A stretch of DNA of 64,000 bases from Williamsia limnetica (GTDB taxonomy: Bacteria > Actinomycetota > Actinomycetes > Mycobacteriales > Mycobacteriaceae), in the NCBI RefSeq assembly GCF_003217475.1, contig NZ_QJSP01000006.1:49878-113877 (forward strand). Reading direction: 5' to 3'. The first letter of the stretch is position 1. Each line of letters starts with the position of its first letter. The position numbers and the translations under genes were made by a program. This document shows positions 32,524 through 40,827 of this stretch, one piece after another. The notes beneath the pieces are model-generated. The model worked only from the letters and a program-made list of their open reading frames with translations. It had not been told where the DNA came from and searched no databases.

Positions 32524-33300
32524 GTGACGGGGGACATGGGGGACGAAGCCGCGAGGCGGGATCCAGACGTCAGTGGCCCTCGGGGCCGTGCTGTATTCAC
32601 CGGGGTGGGGGCGCTGTGTGAGACGGCCGTGCGGATGACCGGGGTCGACGGCGCTGCGGCTGCGTTGCTGACCCCTCGCTCGAAGCTTCGCGATCTTGTG
32701 TACGCCACCGACCCGTTGGCCCAGCGCATCGACGAGTTGCAGTTCACCCTCGGCGAGGGGCCTTGTCTGGACGCATACTCGCAAGGCCGAGCTCACCTCG
32801 TCGACGACCTTCGGCACGACTGGCCATCCCAGCGATGGCCCGGGTTTGTCGAGGCCGCCGCGGGGGTTGGGGTCGAGGCCATATTCGCCTTGCCGATCTC
32901 CGATGCGGGACAGCCACTGGGGGTGCTGGAGCTCTACCGGGCTACGGCTGGTCCATTGTCCAAAACCGAACTCGACGCGGGCCTTGCCTGCGCAGCCCGC
33001 GCCGGAGAGACGGTCGCGGCCAGCTGGGCCGACTATGTTGCTCGTGCCGCCACCCCGACGATGGCTGCCGACACACTGGCCTTGGACCTCACCAACCCTG
33101 ACACCGAGACGGGTTTCTCGCGTACGCACGTGTTCACTGCGTCGGGAATGCTTGCCGTCCAGATGGGGATCTCACCGGAAGTCGCTCTGGACCGCTTACG
33201 CGGATACGCCTTTCGAACCGGCCGGTCTATCGGTGACGTGGCATTCGACGTCATCGGGCGGCGGTTGACACACCACGATCTCGACGATGGGAGGCAGTAG
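32524..33300 (+). CDS. GAF-ANTAR regulator
   Basis: A 258-residue regulator: a GAF domain (LGEGPCLDAYSQGRAHLVDD, WPGFVEAAAGVGVEAIFALP) and a C-terminal ANTAR domain (FTASGMLAVQMGISPEVALD, then LRGYAFRTGRSIGDVAFDVI). It belongs to a different branch from the 20493 and 34150 pair, with the N-terminal start MTGDMGDEAARRD. The GTG (or ATG a few codons later) start is not firmly decided. Its stop overlaps the GTG start of the next GAF-ANTAR gene (TAGTG), so the two are coupled and may form a heteromeric or sequentially acting pair. Confidence 0.85.
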   Translation: MTGDMGDEAARRDPDVSGPRGRAVFTGVGALCETAVRMTGVDGAAAALLTPRSKLRDLVYATDPLAQRIDELQFTLGEGPCLDAYSQGRAHLVDDLRHDWPSQRWPGFVEAAAGVGVEAIFALPISDAGQPLGVLELYRATAGPLSKTELDAGLACAARAGETVAASWADYVARAATPTMAADTLALDLTNPDTETGFSRTHVFTASGMLAVQMGISPEVALDRLRGYAFRTGRSIGDVAFDVIGRRLTHHDLDDGRQ

Positions 33301-34112
33301 TGAGCGAGCAGGGGCGAGATATCACAGCGGGAACTGATCTCGAGCAGGTGAGCACTGCGATAGCCGCCGTGACCAGCAGCATGGTTCACGGGGTCGACCT
33401 TCCCACGGTTCTGCAGACTGTGGCGGATCAAGCATGTGGCTGCTTCGAGGCCTACTCCGCTGTCGTCGTGTTACTGGACCCTCGGCAGATCGCCGGCACC
33501 GCAGCTCTGCACATTGTTGCCGAGTCCTCACCTCATACGGTCGATTCGAGCCCGCTGATCAATACGGTTGGCCCAGCCCTCGACAGCGCGCGCACGGGCG
33601 CAGTGGCTCTGGTCGCGGATTTGTCGTCGAACGACGACACCAGATGGCCTCAGTACCGGCGTCGGGCGCTCGACGCCGGGCTGCGGGGGGTGCGGGCGTT
33701 CCCGGTGATCGGTGTAGCGGCCGGAATCGGTTCGATCGTGATTCACACAAAGCAGCCGTGGAGGCCTGATCATCCGAACCAGGCCGGGCAGGTGTTCGCC
33801 GACTTGACGGCGCTGGCACTGTCGGCGGGATCGAAGAGCAACCGCGATGCCGCGCTGGACGACACGATCGATTCGGTGCTCGAGGGCACCACCATCATCG
33901 CGACCGCGACCGGAATGCTGGCCCAGGCCCGTGGACTCGACCTCGATACCGCGCGGCTCACACTGATCAGATTGGCCCGCGCGCACGGAGTCACCTCCAC
34001 TGCCCACGCGCGAGAGATCCTGGCAGCGCAGCGGCGCTATCCCACAGACCCGGGTAAGGCCGGGGTCTTCGATCCCCCCGACTTACCCAGGCCACCACGT
34101 ATCGACGAGTGA
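33300..34112 (+). CDS. GAF-ANTAR regulator, coupled partner
   Basis: A 270-residue protein with an N-terminal helix (LEQVSTAIAAVTSSMVHG), a GAF domain (about 25-170, VADLSSNDDTRWPQYRRRAL and VRAFPVIGVAAGIGSIVI) and a more divergent ANTAR-like C-terminus (TTIIATATGMLAQARGLDLD, LIRLARAHGVTSTAHAREIL). A Pro-rich tail follows. GTG at 33300 overlaps the stop of the preceding gene. The two-gene arrangement, both with GAF plus ANTAR, is common in Gordonia and Rhodococcus; targets are unknown. It converges on the GAF-ANTAR gene at 34150, 37 bases away. Confidence 0.82.
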   Translation: MSEQGRDITAGTDLEQVSTAIAAVTSSMVHGVDLPTVLQTVADQACGCFEAYSAVVVLLDPRQIAGTAALHIVAESSPHTVDSSPLINTVGPALDSARTGAVALVADLSSNDDTRWPQYRRRALDAGLRGVRAFPVIGVAAGIGSIVIHTKQPWRPDHPNQAGQVFADLTALALSAGSKSNRDAALDDTIDSVLEGTTIIATATGMLAQARGLDLDTARLTLIRLARAHGVTSTAHAREILAAQRRYPTDPGKAGVFDPPDLPRPPRIDE

Positions 34113-34149
34113 TGCGGTCGGTATCGCTCAGCCCGGCACCCTCGATTTC

Positions 34150-34860
34150 TTATTCGGCTTCGGGTTTACTACCGGCCAGCTGTCGCGAGATTTCAGCGAC
34201 GGTGACGTTGGAGTCCTGAGACAGCTTGGTCAGGAGCTCGAATGCGGCGTCGGCTCCGATGTTGAAACGCTCCATGATCATGCCTTTGGCTTGGCCGATG
34301 ATGTCGCGGGAAGCCAGCGCGCTCTGGAATTGGTCGTATTTTCGGGCGGCATCGAACACCAGGGCGGCGTGTGCGGCCAGCGCATACCCTTTTTCAACCT
34401 CGGTGTCAGAGATTGCGTGGGGCGTGGTGGCGTACACATTCAGCGCACCCATGCCTTCGATGTGTGTGAACAGCTCATACGACACCGACGACCGGATCGG
34501 TGAGTGCTCACGGACGGTATCGGCGAGTTCCGGCCAGCGCCCGTCGCTGAGCAGGTCGGGAACCCTGACGGTGCGGTGCTGCCACGCGGCGTCGAGGCAG
34601 GGGCCTTGGCCGACCTGTTGTTGCAACAGGTCGAACTCGCGGGCGTCTGCGTTGGTAGGAGCCAGCGTTTCGACCACCTTGCGCTTCTTTGTGACGGTGA
34701 TACCTGCCGATACGACTCCGTCTATCAATTGCACGGCCGACGCGGTGATCTCGGCCAGCACCGCATCAGAACCCAGACGGGTCTTGGCGTGCATGCTGCG
34801 CGCGTGATCGGCCAGCTCTTTGAGAATGTCAGTGTCACTCTGCTCGGACATCGGGGTCAC
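34150..34860 (-). CDS. GAF-ANTAR regulator, paralog of the 20493 gene
   Basis: A 236-residue GAF-ANTAR protein. GAF: VGQGPCLDAAWQHRTVRVPD, then PIRSSVSYELFTHIEGMGAL. ANTAR: SRDIIGQAKGMIMERFNIGA and LLTKLSQDSNVTVAEISRQL. It is about as similar to the 20493 gene as recent duplicates are, differing mainly in the N-terminus (MSEQSDTDILKELADHARSM) and scattered substitutions. The decayed GAF frame at 31820 derives from a third copy of this type. The duplication within 14 kb suggests either dosage or target diversification. Confidence 0.9.
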   Translation of the reverse strand: MTPMSEQSDTDILKELADHARSMHAKTRLGSDAVLAEITASAVQLIDGVVSAGITVTKKRKVVETLAPTNADAREFDLLQQQVGQGPCLDAAWQHRTVRVPDLLSDGRWPELADTVREHSPIRSSVSYELFTHIEGMGALNVYATTPHAISDTEVEKGYALAAHAALVFDAARKYDQFQSALASRDIIGQAKGMIMERFNIGADAAFELLTKLSQDSNVTVAEISRQLAGSKPEAE

Positions 34861-35462
34861 CGTCTCTCCGCCGCGGCTGAACTGTCAGCGACCGGCCACG
34901 AAATGTTGGTCGCCACCGTGCGGCGTGTGCGCACGGTTCGACGCGGGGACCGCCGCGGCTTCCTCTGTACAGCCGACCCCACACCGAGAAACCACGTCGA
35001 TCGCCGTAGTGTCTTCAGCCCCATAACCCTACCGCCCCTGGGGTGACGGTGTGGCATGTGTCAGGCGGACATGCTTCTTCGGGCCTGTTGCCGTCGACAA
35101 CGGTTCGATGAGGGCGCGTCGGTGACATCTCGACCCGGACGCTCGTTGATCCGCCCATACGTTCGGCAGTTCCAATGCCAGGATTGCGAGGGGCAGCGGG
35201 CCATCGATTCCGTCGTCCTGCGATCGCATTCGGAATGAAACAGTATTCCTACGCCGATTCGACTTCGCTTTTCGACGTTTACTACCCAGCATCTGAATTT
35301 CTGACGTCGTTACAACACACCCGGTTTCAGTTGCAAACGGGTTGCACGCGGTGCGGGCAGGTGGCAATATCAATGTCAGGTTGAACACGAGCCACGCCCA
35401 TGTCGTTGGTAGTGTTTCAAAGCCACCAACGACCCCCCGCAATATGTTTGAGGGGTTGCTTC
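34861..35462. other. 600-base non-coding stretch with leader structures
   Basis: No gene is supported between the GAF-ANTAR and STAS starts; this is their divergent upstream region. 35225-35345 is comparatively AT-rich. An imperfect hairpin (ACCCGGTTT with AAACGGGT, 35319-35342) and the stronger inverted repeat at 35402-35433 lie in it. Short frames here are Arg/Ser-rich and unconvincing. Confidence 0.4.
35402..35433 (+). promoter_or_regulatory. Leader hairpin before the STAS gene
   Basis: GTCGTTGGT (35402-35410) and ACCAACGAC (35425-35433) pair perfectly over 14 bases. Immediately after, CCCCCC (35433-35438) can pair with the GGGG of the ribosome site (35452-35455, AGGGG before ATG 35463). 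The leader could therefore fold so as to hide the ribosome site. Confidence 0.45.
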
Positions 35463-35912
35463 ATGCCTAAATCAATGCCGTCTGCAATTACCCGGTCAGT
35501 GCCCCCATGTGTTGTATCGACGATGTCGTGCGGGAAATCTGCGGTGGTGACCGTGTCGGGGGATCTGGATTACCTGGCGGTCAATGACCTAGAGGAGGCC
35601 GCCGCGCTGGTTCTCTTCGATCGAGTCGAAGTTCTGCTGATCGACCTGAGTACCACCACCTTCCTCAGTGCGGCCGGTATGGCCGCCCTCGTAACCGTTC
35701 ACGAGTCCGTGCAGACCACCGGCGGAACCATGATCGTGGTGGCCCGTGGACCGGCCACTGCCAGGCAGCTGCGCAGGGCGGGTGTGGCCGACACGCTCCA
35801 GGTCGTCGACACCGTCGACACCGCAATCGGGCAGGGCGCGGAGCTGCTGTTCAGTGCGGCATGGGAAAACTCGCCCATCGAGGAGTCGCAGCGGGCGGGA
35901 GCTCGTCCATGA
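35463..35912 (+). CDS. STAS-domain anti-sigma factor antagonist
   Basis: A 149-residue STAS protein: AVVTVSGDLDYLAVNDLEEA, LLIDLSTTTFLSAAGMAAL, then ATARQLRRAGVADTLQVVDT. The phosphorylatable serine in the family is in FLSAAG. The ATG at 35463 has AGGGG seven bases upstream. Although a STAS gene usually has its kinase partner adjacent, none is here; the RsbW-like gene at 28370 is the nearest. A 56-residue protein gene overlaps its stop. Together with the 28873 antagonist this suggests two inputs to one anti-sigma factor. Confidence 0.88.
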   Translation: MPKSMPSAITRSVPPCVVSTMSCGKSAVVTVSGDLDYLAVNDLEEAAALVLFDRVEVLLIDLSTTTFLSAAGMAALVTVHESVQTTGGTMIVVARGPATARQLRRAGVADTLQVVDTVDTAIGQGAELLFSAAWENSPIEESQRAGARP

Positions 35913-36079
35913 CATCGGTACACGAGACGCCGCAGCGCCCGCAGGGCGACCGAAGACCCGAAAATCCTGTGCCGCAGTACCAACCGGCCAGAGTGCGGGC
36001 CGATGTCGAGTGGCCCGATCCCAGTCCGCTCGACCAGTGGTGGAAGAAGGTCATGACTCTCGACCATCGCGACGTCTAG
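35909..36079 (+). CDS. Small hypothetical protein coupled to the STAS gene
   Basis: A 56-residue Pro/Arg-rich protein (TPQRPQGDRRPENPVPQYQP, then WPDPSPLDQWWKKVMTLD). Its ATG overlaps the STAS stop (ATGA), which is the main argument for translation. It contains a tryptophan-rich C-terminal part. No family is recognised and no TM segment is seen. If real, it may act with the STAS protein. Confidence 0.4.
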   Translation: MTSVHETPQRPQGDRRPENPVPQYQPARVRADVEWPDPSPLDQWWKKVMTLDHRDV

Positions 36080-36138
36080 TCGCCAGACGCCGCAACCAAC
36101 ACCGGTCCTCAAGAAACCTTTTCGGCTACGATCCCGTC

Positions 36139-36432
36139 ATGAACAAGGAGGTCGCGACCCGTCTTGCCGAGGTGCGACTCGCACAGTGGAGCCGCGATGC
36201 CGACTACAACGATCTGGAGTGGGCCGACAGCAATGAGTCGACCACGACTGAGCACGTCTTAGACGGCGGTGTCGACTACAAGGTCGAGTTGACGGTCTGG
36301 CGTGAGCAGCATGCGCGCGAGTACACCATGGGGGTGAGGGTCAGCGAGACCGCCCGGCGTCGGTTCTTCGGTGGGGCAGTGTCGCGGTATGGACGGATGT
36401 TTCCGGACGGGCGTTTCGTCGAAGGGCCGTGA
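36139..36432 (+). CDS. Hypothetical protein, 97 residues
   Basis: A 97-residue protein with MNKEVATRLAEVRLAQWSRD at the start, an acidic middle and a basic C-terminus (SETARRRFFGGAVSRYGRMF). Secondary structure appears mixed helix and strand, without TM segments or recognisable motifs. ATG at 36139 is followed at once by AAG GAG; the upstream spacing gives no strong ribosome site. It converges with the MarR gene 13 bases away. The function is unknown. Confidence 0.5.
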   Translation: MNKEVATRLAEVRLAQWSRDADYNDLEWADSNESTTTEHVLDGGVDYKVELTVWREQHAREYTMGVRVSETARRRFFGGAVSRYGRMFPDGRFVEGP

Positions 36433-36445
36433 AAGGTTCGCCCCA

Positions 36446-36961
36446 TCAGGTTGCGGATTTCGAGCGGTCGATGACCGCGGCGAGAGTGTCGGCCAGGGCA
36501 GGGTCGATCGCGGCGACGATCTGGCGTGCGGCGGAGCCGAGTTGGGAGAGTTCGTCGGCTCCCATCGCATTTACGACCAGTCGCCTCACCTCAGAAACGT
36601 GCGACGGCGCGATGCGTTGTAGCTCCTGCCATCCGGCCTCGGTCAACACCGCCTCGGTGCGTCGGCCCGCGCCACCGCACGAGCGTCGCTCGACCCATCC
36701 GGCAGCTTCGAGGCGCGTCACCGCGTGGGACAGCCGGGACAGGGATCCCCGTGCCAATTCGGCGAGGTCGCTCATCACCCGTACGTGATCAGGGGCGTCT
36801 GACAGCGACACCAGGATGTTGTACTCGAAGAAATTGATTCCCGCGTCTTGCTTGAGCTGTGCGTCGAGCTTGCCCGGCAGGGTCATGAGCAACGCGACCA
36901 GCGACGCCCAGTCACGCTGCTGTTCGTGGGAGAGCCACAAGTCGTTTCGATCGTCGGTCAC
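36446..36961 (-). CDS. MarR-family repressor of the adjacent oxidoreductase
   Basis: A 171-residue MarR protein with an N-terminal dimerisation helix (LPGKLDAQLKQDAGINFFEY), a winged helix (VMSDLAELARGSLSRLSHAV, LEAAGWVERRSCGGAGRRTE with the basic wing) and C-terminal helices. Cysteine 103 region (RRSCGGAG) in the wing might be redox-active, as in some electrophile sensors. GTG at 36961 is the chosen start, since the frame upstream runs into the operators. It is divergent from an NAD(P)H:FMN oxidoreductase gene, with two matching operator sequences in between, and probably represses both. Confidence 0.88.
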   Translation of the reverse strand: MTDDRNDLWLSHEQQRDWASLVALLMTLPGKLDAQLKQDAGINFFEYNILVSLSDAPDHVRVMSDLAELARGSLSRLSHAVTRLEAAGWVERRSCGGAGRRTEAVLTEAGWQELQRIAPSHVSEVRRLVVNAMGADELSQLGSAARQIVAAIDPALADTLAAVIDRSKSAT

Positions 36962-36979
36962 GGGACCATCGTACCGAAC

Positions 36980-37024
36980 TTGAACATTCAATTGCGCGGT
37001 GTATGGTCGAACTTGCACGTTCAA
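36980..37024 (+). promoter_or_regulatory. Promoter and twin MarR operators of the 37069 gene
   Basis: Two near-identical 12-bp palindromes lie in the divergent gap: TTGAACATTCAA (36980-36991) and TTGCACGTTCAA (37013-37024), 33 bp apart, about three helical turns. The first also contains the -35 (TTGAAC), with a -10 TATGGT (37002-37007) 16 bases later; the second covers the expected start of transcription. Repressor binding would block RNA polymerase on both sides. Confidence 0.7.
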
Positions 37025-37068
37025 GTTCACGGCTACGTCAGCCGACCCCACTCGCTCGAGGAGTTCCC

Positions 37069-37716
37069 ATGACCCTTTTCCGTCTCGACGCCAGCATCCG
37101 CGTCGAAGGTTCCCATAGTCGCGCGATCGCCGACATCGTCGAACACCAATGGCGCGTCGGGCATCCTGACGACACCATCATCCGACGTCACGTCGGAACC
37201 GAGCCGATACCTGCAACCACGTGGGGAACCGCCGCCTTCGCCGGCTACACACCGGAGGACCAGCGCACGTCCGCTCAGCGTGAAGCGATTGGACTGGCCG
37301 CTACCCTCGCGGATGAACTGATCGCCGCGGATGCGCTCCTGTTTGCGGTGCCGCTGTACAACTTCGGCGTGTCGCAGCACTTCAAGACGTGGGTCGACAC
37401 TGTCATCACCGATCCTCGATTCAGTCCGACCGGCCCGGCGGTGATCGCGGGCCGACCCGCGGTACTGGTGACCGTCCAGGGCGGCAACTACGCGGCGGGC
37501 ACGCCTCGCGAAGGTTGGGATCACGCCACCGGTTGGATGCGGCGCATCCTTGCTGATGTCTGGGGTCTGGATCTCGAGGTGGTCGAATCCGCGTTCACCC
37601 TCGTCGGTGAGAATCCGGCCCTCGACGAGTTCAAAGACCTCGCAGCGGGTCTACGCGCCGACGCGGAGGAGCTGGCGGAAAAACACGGCGAATCCCTGGC
37701 CGCACCTCGCGGCTGA
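37069..37716 (+). CDS. FMN-dependent NADH-azoreductase/quinone reductase family protein
   Basis: A 215-residue flavodoxin-like oxidoreductase. RLDASIRVEGSHSRAIAD at the N-terminus should bind the FMN phosphate; AVPLYNFGVSQHFKTWVDTV is the family signature for the isoalloxazine site; TVQGGNY comes later. Enzymes of this AzoR/AcpD type reduce azo dyes and quinones with NAD(P)H and protect against electrophiles. ATG at 37069 follows GAGGAG. Divergent from a MarR repressor with clear operators, so induction by a quinone or similar compound is likely. Confidence 0.88.
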   Translation: MTLFRLDASIRVEGSHSRAIADIVEHQWRVGHPDDTIIRRHVGTEPIPATTWGTAAFAGYTPEDQRTSAQREAIGLAATLADELIAADALLFAVPLYNFGVSQHFKTWVDTVITDPRFSPTGPAVIAGRPAVLVTVQGGNYAAGTPREGWDHATGWMRRILADVWGLDLEVVESAFTLVGENPALDEFKDLAAGLRADAEELAEKHGESLAAPRG

Positions 37717-37729
37717 CCGCCCTCGCTGA

Positions 37730-38194
37730 TTACGTTGAGGCGTTGCCCTCGGCAAGCGCGGCCAAACGGCCCAACGATGCGTCGAGATTGTGTGCCGTCG
37801 TTGCGCGAGCGCGCACCAAACGCTTTTCCTCGGTGAGGTCGGTCCAGTCATACGTGTGGGTTACCCGAGTGTGGCTGCCATCGATAGGCTCCAGTTCCCA
37901 GCGCCAGAGATGCCCGGGAGGCGGCTGGCCGGCCTCCGAGGGGAGCCACGCGATGAGCCGCCCCTCCTCGAACTCGACGACATGATTCTCCCGCTCGGCT
38001 CCCGTGGTGAGCGTCATCGTGAAGACATCACCGACCGCTCGGACGCGTTGGTCGGCCGGGGCGAGGGTCAGGTTGTCGTTGCCGTCCCACCGGGGCTGCT
38101 GCGACGGGTCCGCGATCAGCTCGAAAAGATGCTCGACGCCGGCGGTGATGTCGCGGGTTGCGCTCACGACCCGGACTTCGGTGTTGTCGGCCAT
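37730..38194 (-). CDS. SRPBCC (START-like/AHSA1) protein
   Basis: A 154-residue protein of the SRPBCC fold: VVSATRDITAGVEHLFELIADP at the N-terminus and DGSHTRVTHTYDWTDL near the end, with the typical W/R pair around PRWDGND. These helix-grip proteins bind hydrophobic ligands in a deep pocket; no enzymatic residues can be read off here. ATG at 38194. It converges with the azoreductase gene (13 bases between stops) and lies 51 bases downstream of selO, in the same direction. Confidence 0.82.
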   Translation of the reverse strand: MADNTEVRVVSATRDITAGVEHLFELIADPSQQPRWDGNDNLTLAPADQRVRAVGDVFTMTLTTGAERENHVVEFEEGRLIAWLPSEAGQPPPGHLWRWELEPIDGSHTRVTHTYDWTDLTEEKRLVRARATTAHNLDASLGRLAALAEGNAST

Positions 38195-38245
38195 CTTCCT
38201 ATGTAAGCACAGCTCAATCCGCGAGCGGCGAGATGTACGAGCAGA

Positions 38246-39739
38246 TCAGGTACCGCAGAAGGTTTGGAAAGATTCAGCGAACACCGGCGGGGCCGGTTTG
38301 GTGTAGTCGGACCAATCGTCGCGGCGGTCGAAGGGGTGAGTCACAACCTCCAGCAGCTGCTCGAATGGGGCTAGATCGCCGTCGGTCGCGGCTTTCAGCG
38401 CAGCATCGAGCTGGTAATTGCGTGGGATGTAGAGCGGGTTGACTGCGTCCATCGCATCCGCGGCGTCGTCTCGACCGTGCTCGGCCAGTTCAGATCGCCA
38501 GCGCGTCAGCCAGGGATCGAGCTGCTCGCGCGGAATCAACCCGTCGAGAGCCGTTGAGTTCCCGCGGAGTTCATCGGCCAGAGCGCGGAACGTGCCGGTC
38601 CAATCGGCGCCATGGGTTTTCATCAACGCGAGTAGATCGTCGATCAGCGCCGGGTCGATGTCCTCGCCTGCGAGACCGAGCTTCGCTGACATACCGGCCG
38701 CGTAATGGTTCTGGAATCGCTCGTCGAAGGAGTCGAGTACTGCCGTGACCGCACTGATCGCGTCGTCGGGAGTGGAATCGATCAGGCTCAGAAGCGTTTC
38801 GGCGAGCCGCGCCAGGTTCCACTTGAGCACCGCGGGTTGGTTGCCGAACGCGTAACGGGCCCCTTGATCGATGGAGCTGAACACCGCGGTCGGGTCGAAG
38901 GCGTCGATGAATGCGCACGGACCGTAGTCGATCGTCTGCCCGGAGATGGTGGTGTTGTCTGTGTTCATCACCCCGTGCACGAAACCGGCGAGCATCCACT
39001 GTGCCACCAACGCTGCCTGCGCCTCCACCACAGCCTCGAAGAACGCCAGATAGCGCTGGTCGTCGGGTAGTTCGGTCAGCCTCGGATAGTGGCGCGCGAT
39101 CGCGTAATCGGCGAGCGGGCGCAGGACCTCGCCTTGGCGCACCGCGAACTCGAACGTGCCCACCCGCAAGTGACTGGCCGCGATCCTGGCGAGTACCGCT
39201 CCGGGTTCTGCACCGGTGCGACGAACATCCCGGCCGGTCGCGACGACAGACAGAGAGCGCGTCGTGGGGATGCCGAGGGCGTGCATGGCCTCGCTGACCA
39301 GGTACTCGCGCAACATCGGGCCGACAACTGCGAATCCGTCGCCGCCTCGTGAGAAGGGCGTGGGCCCCGAGCCCTTGAGATGCAGGTCCACTCGCCGGCC
39401 GTTGCCGGTGACGAGTTCACCGAGCAACAGTGCGCGACCATCCCCGAGCAACGGTGTGTATCCACCGAACTGGTGGCCGGCGTATGCCATCGCAACCGGT
39501 GTGGATCCCTCGGGCGCCGACGCCCCCGACAAAACGCGGACACCGTCGTCGCTGCGCAACCGCTCCACGTCGAGTCCCAGCGATGTCGCCAGCGGTTCGT
39601 TCACGACGAGCAACCTCGGGTCAGGCGCGTCTGCACCCTGCCACGGCACGGCCAGTGCACTCAACTGGTCGGCGTATGTGCTGTCGAGGCCGACTATTGC
39701 TGGCGTCGTGCCCACTGGGGAATCCGGAATTGCAGCCAT
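38246..39739 (-). CDS. selO: SelO-type protein adenylyltransferase (pseudokinase)
   Basis: A 497-residue SelO/YdiU family protein. Typical segments: MAYAGHQFGGYTPLLGDGRA near residues 80-100, LHLKGSGPTPFSRGGDG with the nucleotide-binding lysine, GVMNTDNT (metal-binding Asn/Asp) and IDYGPCAFID with the second metal ligand. SelO enzymes transfer AMP from ATP to Ser, Thr and Tyr residues and protect against oxidative stress. The C-terminus TFCGT keeps the cysteine implicated in redox control of the family. The ATG at 39739 is preferred to a TTG 33 bases upstream. Confidence 0.93.
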   Translation of the reverse strand: MAAIPDSPVGTTPAIVGLDSTYADQLSALAVPWQGADAPDPRLLVVNEPLATSLGLDVERLRSDDGVRVLSGASAPEGSTPVAMAYAGHQFGGYTPLLGDGRALLLGELVTGNGRRVDLHLKGSGPTPFSRGGDGFAVVGPMLREYLVSEAMHALGIPTTRSLSVVATGRDVRRTGAEPGAVLARIAASHLRVGTFEFAVRQGEVLRPLADYAIARHYPRLTELPDDQRYLAFFEAVVEAQAALVAQWMLAGFVHGVMNTDNTTISGQTIDYGPCAFIDAFDPTAVFSSIDQGARYAFGNQPAVLKWNLARLAETLLSLIDSTPDDAISAVTAVLDSFDERFQNHYAAGMSAKLGLAGEDIDPALIDDLLALMKTHGADWTGTFRALADELRGNSTALDGLIPREQLDPWLTRWRSELAEHGRDDAADAMDAVNPLYIPRNYQLDAALKAATDGDLAPFEQLLEVVTHPFDRRDDWSDYTKPAPPVFAESFQTFCGT

Positions 39740-39832
39740 CTTTCCAGGATAACCAGGGTGTGGCGTATTCAATCGTCAGCAGTCACCGCCCCTCACCCGC
39801 CCCTGCTGCACGTGCGTGGGTCTGACAGCGGT

Positions 39833-40693
39833 TCAGGTGGCACCAACGAGTACGTCTTCCGACGGATCCCAATCGTTCTCGAGATCCGCGATGGTGGTGT
39901 GGGCGGCGGGTGAATCGGCGTCGGCGAACAACTTGGGATAGATCTTGCCTGCGAACTCGAAGTCCGTCGCATTGATGTCGATCCCACCCCGAATCGGCAT
40001 CCCGTCTGTGGTGATGACGCCGGGCAGTTGGTAGCACATGATGGAGTCTTGATCCGGGGGCGTGCCGATGATGTTCTTCTCGTTCAGTGAGGTCAGGACT
40101 TGTTGGTCGACCATCTCTTTCGACCACCGTTGAGTCCGTTGGAAGTACGCGTAGGCCTTCGCCGGATCGATACGTTCGACCAGCGCCCGGCGCATGTGTT
40201 CATGCGGGAATCCGAGCGTGTGTCCTGTTTCGTGCCGGACGACCCGACGGAACTCGGCTTCAGAGGTGTTCATGGTGAAGGCCTCGAGGTTCATGGTCTG
40301 CCGATTGAGTGGGATGAGACCGATGTCGGTACCGAGGTAGGAGTAGTAGCCTCCACGCTCGCGTGAGATGCGGACATCGCCGACGCCGGAGGTCAGTGCG
40401 AACGAGATACCCGCCGTCGCAGTCCAGGCGTTCATGTGGCTGACGATCCGCTTGCGCAGATCGTCGGGCGTCGGCTCCATGAATCCGACCGTCAGACGCC
40501 GTGGTCGGGGTCCCCAGTACTTGCCGGTCGTGACGGTGAGCATGAGGGGGGCGTCGACGTGGATATTGGTACCGGACAACGGTTCTTGGAGCGGTGCGTT
40601 GACCGGGTTGATCGTGACAGCCAGTTCCGCCGCCCGCTGGTGCAGACGGGATGGAAGACTCATGATCCGGCAATGATCGTCGTTGGTGGTCAT
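39833..40693 (-). CDS. Astacin-like zinc metalloprotease
   Basis: A 286-residue metzincin. The zinc motif is HETGHTLGFPHEH (HExxHxxGxxHEx; His 154, Glu 155, His 158, His 164), as in astacins (M12A), and a Met-turn occurs in SIMCYQL. Residues before it (LTVGFMEPTPDDLRKRIVSH) fit the metzincin catalytic fold. There is no signal peptide or propeptide, unlike secreted astacins, so the location is unclear. ATG at 40693 has AAGGAAAG upstream. The gene upstream (40828-41409, same strand) encodes a protein of about the same origin, likely a partner. Confidence 0.8.
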   Translation of the reverse strand: MTTNDDHCRIMSLPSRLHQRAAELAVTINPVNAPLQEPLSGTNIHVDAPLMLTVTTGKYWGPRPRRLTVGFMEPTPDDLRKRIVSHMNAWTATAGISFALTSGVGDVRISRERGGYYSYLGTDIGLIPLNRQTMNLEAFTMNTSEAEFRRVVRHETGHTLGFPHEHMRRALVERIDPAKAYAYFQRTQRWSKEMVDQQVLTSLNEKNIIGTPPDQDSIMCYQLPGVITTDGMPIRGGIDINATDFEFAGKIYPKLFADADSPAAHTTIADLENDWDPSEDVLVGAT

Positions 40694-40827
40694 CGGGCTT
40701 TCCTTCATCTTCGGTGGAGCGAGAGAATCAAACGTTGAGCACACGTCGCCAAGGGCGCCCCGTGGTACTCGGGGCACCGCTTGGCGAACTCGAGGTGTTG
40801 TGGCGCTGCTGAACTCGGGGATTATGG

